Origin: Cellvibrionaceae bacterium
Lineage (GTDB): Bacteria > Pseudomonadota > Gammaproteobacteria > Pseudomonadales > Cellvibrionaceae
Reading direction: 5' to 3'
DNA length: 64,000 nucleotides
NCBI GenBank assembly: GCA_025800365.1
Contig: JAOXRT010000188.1
Coordinates: 62,001 to 126,000, forward strand
Below are positions 36,101 through 42,990 of this stretch, piece after piece; the first letter of the stretch is position 1; each line of letters begins with the position of its first letter. The translations under genes and the position numbers were made by a program. The notes beneath the pieces are model-generated. The model was not told the DNA's origin. It did no database searches and saw only the letters and a list, made by a program, of their open reading frames with translations.

Positions 36101-36416
36101 CATTGGCGCTAATCACTTTATAAATGGGAGATTGTCCGCCGACAGTTTTGTCGTCACTCTTTATTCTGTGGTAATCAAAGCCGTCATACCAAACGATACC
36201 ATAACGCCCTCCCATCCATAGACGGCCATAGTGGTCTTTGGCAAAACTGAGAATTGAGGTGGTTTCAAAGCCTTCACGTTTTAGCTCGTGAAAGTAAGGG
36301 GAGCCGCTTTGAAATAAACCCTCATAGTCACTGCCACCATTGCTACTCTCTGCGAATAGCGCGCTGCTCATCAGCCAGAGGGTTAATAGAGGAATCAAGC
36401 GATAATGTTGTCGCAT
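33111..36416 (-). CDS. Sensor histidine kinase with periplasmic two-component propeller and Y_Y_Y domain
   Basis: A 1101-residue sensor. A signal peptide (residues 1-22) leads to a large periplasmic propeller (about 30-670, repeats such as GLWFSNEGDLLRL and GSLWIGTRGNGVW), a Y_Y_Y domain (about 680-755, YRIKGYQDNWIESAYQG), one membrane helix near 775, a coiled coil, HisKA with His in GVSHELNTPIG near 845 and a HATPase (NGCGMSASER, GLGMHSVFNW). There is no receiver or DNA-binding part and no response regulator gene beside it. A Thr-Gly-Arg-Glu-rich repeat (about 985-1009) interrupts the HATPase. The ligand is unknown; such propellers often sense polysaccharide fragments. Confidence 0.88.
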   Translation of the reverse strand: MRQHYRLIPLLTLWLMSSALFAESSNGGSDYEGLFQSGSPYFHELKREGFETTSILSFAKDHYGRLWMGGRYGIVWYDGFDYHRIKSDDKTVGGQSPIYKVISANEKGMWFLTHRKTVSFYSFAAKREFSDITLQHFQAEDIIAHQANDLLVASDKGIYKISFDNKSNRFDITEIHSSKNSAYYISSFQDQIFFSTQEGLFQLNDKGELSPLGFTGKISSRLIADHEGGLWFSNEGDLLRLKDQDIDRRVDNLGLITEMVFSVDGSLWIGTRGNGVWQINPGDGSVIKQHPINSVHGLALGADTVNAIYEDDAGIIWLGRFSKPSMFINPERQAIRNIANNPWLPNQILNNSIFYILKHSSGRVWLAHSRQGISILRADGSLYSHIESSSKKLERALPEGSIYALAEDSSASVYASVGEKGVYKISPDLESVQALPDSKHEIGRKYFNLVFDKKQQLYASGSHGIFRYSSKQKQFEEVNLDKLEPYSPRTNHSFTDKDHNLWFAGKDYIAVIEAGGDSINALLHAGHIKEISRDTRIRYAFPARSQQAMLSFGDKLYQANYDNKKQTISLEEVPLEQPISGRFFEDDKGQLWSSHENVNIHSGQYRKLGRAEGLLPHIDRYFAQVELTSNRQLHGSAEGLVFLKRDQLRPWRFDTPTVISKVTIDGQPIDLTANAINHPISVAADAQLVEITAAALDYSAPNQNRYAYRIKGYQDNWIESAYQGRRISLNKLPPGAYLLEIKGSNRVGEWGSQTLKLPLKVLPAWYETYWFRLVLIVLALLLLYLLYRWRVQQLTNKQKWLEETVNERTSELNESLDNLQKTQNQLIESEKQASLGRLVRGVSHELNTPIGILKSSNSGLQNLAKDTQDAFDGGQLTEQKLKSLMKNTISSSDLMARNIERMAQLTSRFKQSAAEELPVEKQVVYLHKIIEASLATIKDKLDAHNVDVHIDCDKTLSLDSYPVVLKNIITEILSNSVYHGFSELSKTGESTGRENTGREKIGRDNIGRENQESPRATIKIRVRPHANNYRITITDNGCGMSASERAQIFEPFHTSSQEAERIGLGMHSVFNWVNQILNARIICRSLPNKGTAIVLILPDNL
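33388..33462 (-). repeat. 15-base tandem repeat inside the histidine kinase gene
   Basis: Units at 33388-33402, 33403-33417, 33418-33432 and 33433-33447 are four near-identical 15-mers (the last two are identical, TTCTCTCTACCTGTG), followed by a decayed fifth unit. They encode a [TI]-G-R-[ED]-[NK] pentapeptide repeat in the HATPase, and since the length is a multiple of three, copy-number change keeps the frame. Confidence 0.88.
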
Positions 36417-36588
36417 GGATTATGGCTTGCCTGCCTTTCTTTTTAGTTGGAAGTTCGCAGGAAAAAACTGCTATATAGAATAGTTATAGCTTAGGAATGA
36501 AGGTTTGGCCTAATGGCCTTTGAGGGATTTCTCAAAATGTTGTAAAAATAGGCTAGAACCGCTGTTTCGGCTCTAGCCTATTGCCGGA

Positions 36589-37698
36589 TTAGACTAGCTT
36601 AAACAGCATGTCTTTTTCATAAGCCGCCATGTCATCCATACGGCCTTCGCGAACAATCTTCGGCCAGTCTGGGTTGGCAATAAGGGCGCGACCCACAGCA
36701 ACCAGATCAAACTCATCCGCTTCCATACGTTGAATCAAGTTGTCTAGACTTGCAGGCTCTGCCTCACGGAACATTGGTGTGCCATCAACCGGTAGGAAAT
36801 CCTGGTTCAAGCTTACGCTACCGACAGTGATGGTAGGTTTTCCAGTAATTTTCTTTACCCAACCGGCAAGATTTAGATCGCTACCTTCGAATTCTGGCTC
36901 CCAGAAACGACGAGTGGAGCAGTGGAAGATATCCACGCCTGCTTCGGATAAAGGCTGGATGAACTGCTCCAGCTCTTCTGGAGTGTTTACCAAGCGGGCA
37001 GGGTAGTCTTGCTGCTTCCACTGAGACCAGCGGAAGATAATTGGGAAATCTGGGCCTACGGCTTCGCGGCAGGCTTTAATGATTTCAATTGCAAAACGTG
37101 AGCGGTTTTCTAAGCTGCCGCCGTATTCATCATCGCGTTGGTTGCTGCCTTCCCAGAAAAATTGATCGATAAGGTAGCCGTGGGCGCCATGTAGCTCAAT
37201 AGCGTCCATACCGATGGCTTTCGCGTCTTTCGCTCCTTGGGCAAAAGCGGCGACAACATCAGCAATATCTTCTTTGCTCATAGCGTGACCGGTAACTTTA
37301 CCGGCTTTGGCCATGCCGCTTGGGCTATAACCTGGTACTTCTTTGTCGGGCTCGGTTCCAGGGCGGCGAATAGCACCGACATGCCAAAGTTGTGGCGCGA
37401 TCTTGCCACCTTCAGCGTGAACGGCATCGACAACTTTTTTCCATCCAGCTAAAGCATCCTCACCGTAGAAGTAAGGGACATTTTCGTAGCCATTAGCGGC
37501 TTTATGATCGATACAGGTACCTTCGGTAATGATTAAACCTGTGCCGCCAGCAGCACGGCGACGATAGTAATCAACGACCATATCATTAGGCACATTACCT
37601 GGAGATGCGGTGCGGGTCATGGGGGCCATAACGATACGGTTTGGCAATTCTAAGTTACCCAGCTTGGCGGGGCGAAATAAGGTTTCTGAGTTGCTCAT
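36589..37698 (-). CDS. NADH:flavin oxidoreductase, Old Yellow Enzyme family
   Basis: A 369-residue FMN enzyme of the OYE class, which reduces activated alkenes such as enones or nitro compounds with NAD(P)H. Seen are APMTRTASPGNVPND near the N-terminus, the substrate pair in ELHGAHGYLIDQFF (His, then Tyr), NRSRFAIEIIKACR and the phosphate site LVAVGRALIANPDW. It lies 21 bases downstream of a TetR gene and is probably repressed by it. The substrate is unknown. Confidence 0.92.
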   Translation of the reverse strand: MSNSETLFRPAKLGNLELPNRIVMAPMTRTASPGNVPNDMVVDYYRRRAAGGTGLIITEGTCIDHKAANGYENVPYFYGEDALAGWKKVVDAVHAEGGKIAPQLWHVGAIRRPGTEPDKEVPGYSPSGMAKAGKVTGHAMSKEDIADVVAAFAQGAKDAKAIGMDAIELHGAHGYLIDQFFWEGSNQRDDEYGGSLENRSRFAIEIIKACREAVGPDFPIIFRWSQWKQQDYPARLVNTPEELEQFIQPLSEAGVDIFHCSTRRFWEPEFEGSDLNLAGWVKKITGKPTITVGSVSLNQDFLPVDGTPMFREAEPASLDNLIQRMEADEFDLVAVGRALIANPDWPKIVREGRMDDMAAYEKDMLFKLV

Positions 37699-37719
37699 AA
37701 TGCTCTCTTTGAACGATGG

Positions 37720-38328
37720 TTAGTGATCGCCTGCTAGTAGCAATTGATCAAGTTGTTGTAAGACAGGGGCGATCCACTCGCCACCATGAATTCTGGAATA
37801 TTGCAGCGCGCCTTTTAGGCTCAAAACGAAAATACTCGCTTGGGCATTGGCATCGCCTGGAAAGCTAAACTCACCAGTTTGGCGACCTTCTTCCAATACT
37901 TGGCTGATAAAGTCGAGTTCGTGCCGGTCCAAGTCTTGTAGGGTTGGCAACAAGGCCATGGGCAGTTTGGCGACATCGGCTTGCAGGGAACTTAAAGGAC
38001 AGACTTTATTTGGGCCTTTGGCATAGCTGAGTAGTGCTTGTACAAAGGAATGTAATTTCTCATGGGCACTAATGTCACTGGCTCGCAATTGCCGAAAAAG
38101 ATCTTCATGCCATTGCTTAATGGCTTCACATAGCGCTTGCCCCAAGTCTTCCTTTTTGGGGAAGTGGTAGTGAATACTCGCTTTGGTAATGCCCAGGGCA
38201 CTGGAGATGTCTTGATAGCTAAAGTTTTCATAGCCATGGGTTTGCAACAACTCAAGGCTAATTTGAATAATCTCCTGCTTACGGTTCTTCTTACGAACCT
38301 GCTTGATCGGACTGAGTTGCGCTGACAT
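37720..38328 (-). CDS. TetR-family transcriptional regulator
   Basis: A 202-residue regulator with the TetR HTH at residues 15-62 (DISSALGITKASIHYHFPKKEDLG) and a ligand-binding helical C-terminus (TetR_C, AefR-like). The first 12 residues are basic. It heads a two-gene operon with the OYE reductase. A perfect 14-base palindrome (38363-38376) lies about 35 bases upstream, so autoregulation is likely. Confidence 0.9.
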   Translation of the reverse strand: MSAQLSPIKQVRKKNRKQEIIQISLELLQTHGYENFSYQDISSALGITKASIHYHFPKKEDLGQALCEAIKQWHEDLFRQLRASDISAHEKLHSFVQALLSYAKGPNKVCPLSSLQADVAKLPMALLPTLQDLDRHELDFISQVLEEGRQTGEFSFPGDANAQASIFVLSLKGALQYSRIHGGEWIAPVLQQLDQLLLAGDH

Positions 38329-38362
38329 AGGGGTTTTCCACTATTTGAGGTTGCATAAATTA

Positions 38363-38376
38363 ACCTACTAGTAGGT
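38363..38376. promoter_or_regulatory. TetR operator palindrome
   Basis: ACCTACTAGTAGGT is a perfect 14-base palindrome, 35 bases before the TetR start, a typical operator for the divergent or own promoter. The binding protein is inferred from place. Confidence 0.65.
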
Positions 38377-38537
38377 AAGTTAATATGGTCAAAAATGACC
38401 TTCCCCCGTTCTAATTGACCGTTGGGTAGATATTAACGGTTAATTTCCGTAAATCTTGGCTGGGCTTGGAACTAAATAGGGGGCTGGCAGACTAAGAAGA
38501 CAGCAAGTTAATTGCTCTCCTCCTATATTGAATACTT

Positions 38538-38566
38538 AACCCGTCCTAGCAGACGGGTTTTTTTTT
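38538..38566 (+). terminator. Orphan rho-independent terminator
   Basis: AACCCGTC pairs with GACGGGTT around CTAGCA, followed by seven more T. It is oriented on the plus strand, but both neighbouring genes are on the minus strand, so it must end some other RNA. Confidence 0.85.
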
Positions 38567-38691
38567 GCCTGTAATAAGCTCGCGTAGTTGAACCGCTGCT
38601 TGAGAAAGCCGGCCGTTGTGCGAGGTAGTAGGAGTGTTGAAACATTAGGGAAGACTTAAGCTGCTCTTCCCTAAGCATATGAGGACGATCG

Positions 38692-39162
38692 CTAGATTGG
38701 CAGCTGGGTTGTGAATTTAACCTGTTTCAATGCAAAGGTGGAATTCACCGAGGCTACATTCGGCAGATGCACTAAGCGGGTTTTCAACACTGTTTCATAG
38801 TGATCAACGCTGCCTACAACCACCTTCAGCAAATAGTCTTTCTCACCACTGGTGGAATAACACTCCACAATTTCTGGAAACTCTTGTACGGCATTTTCAA
38901 AAGCCGTCAAAGAGTCTTCATCGTGCTTAGTCATGGTGATGTAAGCGTGGACTGAGACGCCAAGTGAAAGCGAGTCAGGGTTTAATAATGTGACTCGCCC
39001 TTGAATAATCCCTTCTTTTTCTAAGCGTTTGATACGCCTCCAACAAGGGGTATGAGAAAGGCCAACTGCCTCTCCCAGCTCGGCCATAGAATAATCAGCA
39101 TTTTCCTGCAAGGCGCGCAGAATCTTGCGATCAAATTCATCCAGGGCAAAGGTATCCGACAT
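38692..39162 (-). CDS. Lrp/AsnC-family transcriptional regulator
   Basis: A 156-residue regulator: N-terminal HTH (residues 6-55, NADYSMAELGEAVGLSHTPCWRRIKRLEKEG) and a C-terminal RAM domain (about 70-145, VHAYITMTKHDEDS, VVVGSVDHYETVL). It is divergent from a short-chain dehydrogenase gene, 284 bases away, which may be its target. The effector amino acid or acid is unknown. Confidence 0.92.
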   Translation of the reverse strand: MSDTFALDEFDRKILRALQENADYSMAELGEAVGLSHTPCWRRIKRLEKEGIIQGRVTLLNPDSLSLGVSVHAYITMTKHDEDSLTAFENAVQEFPEIVECYSTSGEKDYLLKVVVGSVDHYETVLKTRLVHLPNVASVNSTFALKQVKFTTQLPI

Positions 39163-39446
39163 CCTAATATCTCTCTAACTTTTAGTTTAATGTCCTAAGT
39201 CTAGTCAGATATTTGGATCTGTCACTAAATGCCAATAAATTTACCGACAAATTAGACGAGCGTAACCTGTGTGAAAAATAGTCGATTCTTTTGAAGTATG
39301 GTTGATTGGGGCGCCAAGCAGGCTGATCAAGCCAATTGTAAGAATCGGACAGGGGGAGATGGCCATCTTTATGGTATAACTGCTCACCAATTTGTGATCG
39401 CCTGGCACTGAGCTGGGCTACTAAGAAAATAATCCTTGGAGATCTT

Positions 39447-40223
39447 ATGGAACTCAATAATAAAGTCGCAATTGTAACGGGCGGCGCCTCTGGTTTGGGC
39501 CGTGCTACTTGTGACCAGCTAGTTGCTGCTGGCGTTAAAGTGGCTATCTTTGATATGAATGAAGAAGCTGGTCAGCAGGCAGTTGCCGATTTAGGCAGTG
39601 ATCGCGCTTGCTTTAGCGTAGTAAATGTTGCGGATGAGGCTTCGGTAGCAGCGGGTATTAGCGATGCTATGAATGCCTTTGGTGCGATTCATATTCTAGT
39701 GAACTGCGCCGGTATTGCGACGGCCGGTAAAGTGCTTAACCGTGAAGGTCAGGCCTTGGATCTTGGCGACTTTAACAAGGTGATCAGCGTAAACCTTATT
39801 GGCTCTTTCAATGTAGCTCGCTTAGCTGCTGAGCAAATGGCTAAAAATGAGCCAATGGGTGAAGCGCTTGAGCGTGGCGTTATCATCAATACCGCTTCGG
39901 TTGCGGCCTTTGATGGCCAAATGGGACAAGCTGCTTATTCAGCGAGTAAAGGCGGTATTGTTGGCATGACTTTGCCAATGGCGCGTGATTTGGCGAGCGT
40001 TGGCGTTCGAGTTAATACCATTGCACCTGGCATTATGGGAACACCATTGTTGGAGTCTCTACCAGACAATGTAAAAGATGCTCTAATCGCTAATGTTCAA
40101 TTCCCTAAGCGTTTGGGTTTGCCATCTGAATTTGGTGAACTGGTGGTGAGTATTGCGCAGACTGCTTATCTGAATGCCGAAACTATCCGCTTGGATGGTG
40201 GTATTCGTATGCAACCGCGTTAA
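39447..40223 (+). CDS. Short-chain dehydrogenase, HSD17B10/3-hydroxyacyl-CoA dehydrogenase type 2-like
   Basis: A 258-residue SDR with [11 protein letters not shown] at the NAD site (residues 11-21), VNCAGIA, and the catalytic Ser/Tyr/Lys in [21 protein letters not shown]. The [18 protein letters not shown] and [10 protein letters not shown] segments and the overall length resemble human HSD10-type 3-hydroxyacyl-CoA dehydrogenases. It probably oxidises a (branched) 3-hydroxyacyl-CoA. A GGAG site precedes the ATG. The gene is alone, facing away from Lrp. Confidence 0.9.
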   Translation: MELNNKVAIVTGGASGLGRATCDQLVAAGVKVAIFDMNEEAGQQAVADLGSDRACFSVVNVADEASVAAGISDAMNAFGAIHILVNCAGIATAGKVLNREGQALDLGDFNKVISVNLIGSFNVARLAAEQMAKNEPMGEALERGVIINTASVAAFDGQMGQAAYSASKGGIVGMTLPMARDLASVGVRVNTIAPGIMGTPLLESLPDNVKDALIANVQFPKRLGLPSEFGELVVSIAQTAYLNAETIRLDGGIRMQPR

Positions 40224-40543
40224 TTCGGACTGCGCCTATTGCATTTATATTGCACTTGGGGTCGAAACCTTTAAGGTTTCGGCCCTGTTCGCCTTTTGGC
40301 ACCGCTAGCACAAGATATTCGCTTTAAGCTCCTCCGTTTAAGCACTTCGCTGTAAGCACCTTTATTTTCTCTTCCTTTGTTGTTTCCCTGAACATGACGT
40401 TTGAACCAAATGTACATGTAGAGCCTGGTTTGCCTAGTGTCGCAATGCTGTCGCATATATGTCATGGTATGTCATACATAAGACGTTTATAAAAAGGTGT
40501 ATCCCGGCAATCATCTCATTGGTTTGTTTCCGAGGATACAATT
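40224..40543. other. 320-base gap with a small hairpin
   Basis: No gene. A perfect hairpin CGAAACCTT-T-AAGGTTTCG (40263-40281) lies 40 bases after the SDR stop and may end its mRNA. The rest shows nothing definite, apart from the promoter expected for the XRE gene. Confidence 0.45.
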
Positions 40544-40876
40544 ATGGATATGCAGTTAAATACAGAAAAGTTAAAGCAGCTACGTGAGCACAGAGCCTGG
40601 AGTCAGTCCCACCTTGCAGATGTTGCAGGAGTGAGTTTAAGAACGGTTCAACGGGTTGAAAAAAGCGGTGTCGCCTCTCCAGAAACTGTTAAGGCGATTT
40701 GCGCTAGCTACAGTATTGATGTTAGCGATTTGTTGGATCAAAAGAACGCTGGTTCCAATACGGCTTTTGGGGGTGAGATGGCTATTGCAAGGCCGTGGTT
40801 GAATTCCCTTGCTATTAAATATTCAGTCTTTGCATTTATAGTGGCTTTTATTATCGCGTTTGCTGTTAGTTATTAA
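40544..40876 (+). CDS. Small XRE-type regulator with C-terminal membrane helix
   Basis: A 110-residue protein with a Cro/CI-type HTH at residues 12-60 (QSHLADVAGVSLRTVQRVEKSG), a linker and one or two hydrophobic segments at the C-terminus (about 85-108). Membrane-tethered helix-turn-helix proteins of this size are known but poorly studied. It stops one base before the convergent ion-channel gene. The family of the tail is not recognised. Confidence 0.78.
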   Translation: MDMQLNTEKLKQLREHRAWSQSHLADVAGVSLRTVQRVEKSGVASPETVKAICASYSIDVSDLLDQKNAGSNTAFGGEMAIARPWLNSLAIKYSVFAFIVAFIIAFAVSY

Positions 40877-40877
40877 T

Positions 40878-41783
40878 TTAGCGGGTCATCTTTTTAACAA
40901 AAACCACCACGAACAAAGCCAGTGTAAAACTCCCCATTAAAGCTTCTATGGCGGCAAATAGCCTGGATAGGCCTGTGGGTGTTATATCGCCATAGCCTAG
41001 TGTGGTAAAGGTTACAATGCTGAAATAGATGCTCTCTAAATAGGCGAGTGCGTTAGCTTTAGCGCTAAGTGAAGAGTTGAAGGCCACTTCTTCGCCAGAG
41101 AAATTTACCCCGGAAAAAAAGTAAAGCGTAGCAAAGCCTAAGATAGTAATACTACTAAAGACCACGACTCTAATCGGCTGCTCACCGTAGCCACAAAATA
41201 AATCCACGATTTTAGATATCAAACGCTTGGTGGAATATTTCGGCATTTGCTTGCGCCGTACCACCATTTCTCGTTCAAAAAAGTAGCCGGCATTTTCAAA
41301 CAGGCCTTGGTTTTCAAAAACCTTACGTAAGTGGCGATAGATTTCTTCGGCTTGCTCGTACAGATCAAGCTTTTCTTCTTGGTTCTCACTTTGGTCGGCT
41401 TGTTCTTCCTGAATAACTTTATTGCCCCAATTAACATTCTCAAGCTTGGCGTCATGAAACTTGGTGCCCAGGAGATTACAATCGCTGAGGTTTGCGCAAT
41501 GCAAATTCGCGCCAGTAAAGTCAGCTTTCATTAAAGAACTGCCGCTAAGATCAAGCATAAAGCAGTGTGCGCCGCGCATATTGGCGCGATATAAATCACT
41601 GTCGATCAGTCGATGACCATGCTTAGAGTTTCGATTAACCAGATTAATATTTTCGAGATTACAGGATTTTAATTTGAAGTTGCGCATGGCTTGGCCTGTG
41701 CCTGCGCGCTGTTGTAAGAGTGTGGCCACTTCGCTGTTAGACAGCATTTCACCTTGCTGCCATTTACTATCATCTTCAAACAC
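40878..41783 (-). CDS. Pentapeptide-repeat protein fused to a two-helix K+ channel domain
   Basis: A 301-residue protein. Residues about 35-120 form pentapeptide repeats (pattern A/C-N-L-x-x, e.g. LRCANLSDCNL-like runs). A charged linker (about 125-170, Gln/Glu-rich) leads to an Ion_trans_2 module with helices near 205-225 and 278-298 around the selectivity filter TTLGYGDI (261-267). It should form a cytoplasm-gated K+-selective tetramer. The regulatory role of the pentapeptide part is unknown. Confidence 0.88.
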   Translation of the reverse strand: MFEDDSKWQQGEMLSNSEVATLLQQRAGTGQAMRNFKLKSCNLENINLVNRNSKHGHRLIDSDLYRANMRGAHCFMLDLSGSSLMKADFTGANLHCANLSDCNLLGTKFHDAKLENVNWGNKVIQEEQADQSENQEEKLDLYEQAEEIYRHLRKVFENQGLFENAGYFFEREMVVRRKQMPKYSTKRLISKIVDLFCGYGEQPIRVVVFSSITILGFATLYFFSGVNFSGEEVAFNSSLSAKANALAYLESIYFSIVTFTTLGYGDITPTGLSRLFAAIEALMGSFTLALFVVVFVKKMTR

Positions 41784-41873
41784 CTATGACCCCTTATTGT
41801 AAGTTCACTATGCCGCCACTGCTATTTTGAGCATAGTCAAAACTTCCAGCTTTGCTAAACGCGAAACGTGAAA

Positions 41874-42272
41874 TTAGTTGGGGCTATAGTGCTTACGCAA
41901 ATGGTTTATGGTTTGCCAAATGATGAACGCCGAAGCAATGCCTAAGCTGTTGGCTAGAAGGTCCGCAGGATCAAAGCTACGACCCTGCACCCACAACTGG
42001 CCTGTTTCTGCCGCGCTGGAAATCAATAGCATAGCGATCATGTCGATGTTTTTAATAACAGTAGGGTAGCGGGCCAAACCCAGTGCGCCGGTGACGGCTG
42101 CCCAACAGATAAAGTGGAGAGCTTTATCCCAGATGATGGTGAAGCCTTCACCGGGGCTCGGGCTCAAATTAAAAAACAGGGCGATCGCTAGCAGGGCCCC
42201 AAACAGATACCAACGTAGGTGGCGGGTGTAACTTACTAGGGAGCTGTTTTCAGGGTGAGTCCAAAAGCGCAC
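41874..42272 (-). CDS. VanZ-like family membrane protein
   Basis: A 132-residue protein with four membrane helices and the VanZ signature DKALHFICWAAVTGALG and DPADLLANSLGIASAFI. Function is unknown beyond the name. It lies 27 bases after the MarR gene on the same strand and may be co-transcribed. Confidence 0.85.
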   Translation of the reverse strand: MRFWTHPENSSLVSYTRHLRWYLFGALLAIALFFNLSPSPGEGFTIIWDKALHFICWAAVTGALGLARYPTVIKNIDMIAMLLISSAAETGQLWVQGRSFDPADLLANSLGIASAFIIWQTINHLRKHYSPN

Positions 42273-42299
42273 GGGGCTTCCTGCCGATTGGGTTAATGG

Positions 42300-42752
42300 T
42301 TATTCGGGTTCGGTGGCTACCTTAAAGGCACTGTTGGCGCGTTTCAATAGATGTAAGAGCTGATCAATTTCCAGAGGGGTGAGATCGCCAAGCAGCTCTT
42401 GGCTCCAGTCGGCATGGGCTTGGGCCATTTCCTCAAATAGCTGTAGCCCTTTATCGGTAATACGAATTTGTATTACGCGTCGATCCAAGGGGCTGGCGCT
42501 GCGCTCAATAAGGTGCTCATTAACCATTCTATCGACTAGGCGAGTGATATTGCCTCGGCTCGCTAATAGCTGCTCAGCAACTTTGCCCATGGGCAGGCCT
42601 TCAGGGGAATAGCGGTATAACTGTGCCAGCACATCAAAGCGAGACATGCTCTGCTTAAAGCGCTGGTGAAAGCGGGTTTCCATCTCTTGCTCAATGGATT
42701 TAGAGCTTTTCGCTAGTTGTAGCCAAACTCTTAGGTACTTATCACTGCTCAT
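42300..42752 (-). CDS. MarR-family regulator divergent from salicylyl-CoA 5-hydroxylase
   Basis: A 150-residue winged-helix regulator (HTH about residues 55-80, MGKVAEQLLASRGNITRLVDRM; wing SPLDRRVIQIRIT). It is divergent from the aroyl-CoA hydroxylase gene, and a perfect 22-base palindrome (42851-42872) lies between them, so it probably represses that gene and itself, with an aroyl-CoA or free aromatic acid as ligand (inferred from similar MarR systems). Confidence 0.9.
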   Translation of the reverse strand: MSSDKYLRVWLQLAKSSKSIEQEMETRFHQRFKQSMSRFDVLAQLYRYSPEGLPMGKVAEQLLASRGNITRLVDRMVNEHLIERSASPLDRRVIQIRITDKGLQLFEEMAQAHADWSQELLGDLTPLEIDQLLHLLKRANSAFKVATEPE

Positions 42753-42850
42753 GTGGCTTAACTTCCTTCCTCGCCTTTGCTGTTGTTTTTGTAGGCGTCT
42801 AGGGAGGTATTTTAAGGGTAATTATTCACCAGGGCAAAATATGACTTGTT

Positions 42851-42872
42851 TATATATTACGTGTAATATATA
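42851..42872. promoter_or_regulatory. Operator palindrome between marR and the hydroxylase gene
   Basis: TATATATTAC and GTAATATATA are perfect 10-base arms with GT between. This is the size and AT-rich type of MarR operators. It sits 99 bases before marR and 118 before the hydroxylase start. Confidence 0.7.
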
Positions 42873-42990
42873 TTGTGATCATAAAGTTCGAAATCTGGGT
42901 GCGTTTGCTGGCTTTCAAGGCGAGTTAAGGCGGGCTCAAAGTAAATAATTGCTCTTAATAAATTGCTCTTAACAAGAAGGGGTTATGGCC

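Larger units (their letters stand above)
38329..38691. promoter_or_regulatory. TetR/Lrp gap with operator palindrome and orphan terminator
   Basis: No protein gene is seen. The stretch holds the TetR palindrome (38363-38376), a second inverted repeat GGTCA-AAAA-TGACC (38387-38400) and a plus-strand terminator (38538-38566) that has no plus-strand gene before it. Confidence 0.55.

Noticed and set aside
39182..39457. 91-residue minus-strand open frame between Lrp and SDR genes
   Set aside because: It overlaps the SDR start, has no recognisable family, is rich in Arg/Ser/Leu as in shadow frames, and fills the promoter region of two divergent genes.
42694..42948. 84-residue plus-strand frame in the MarR/hydroxylase intergenic region
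   Set aside because: It overlaps marR and covers the operator palindrome; composition is that of non-coding DNA.
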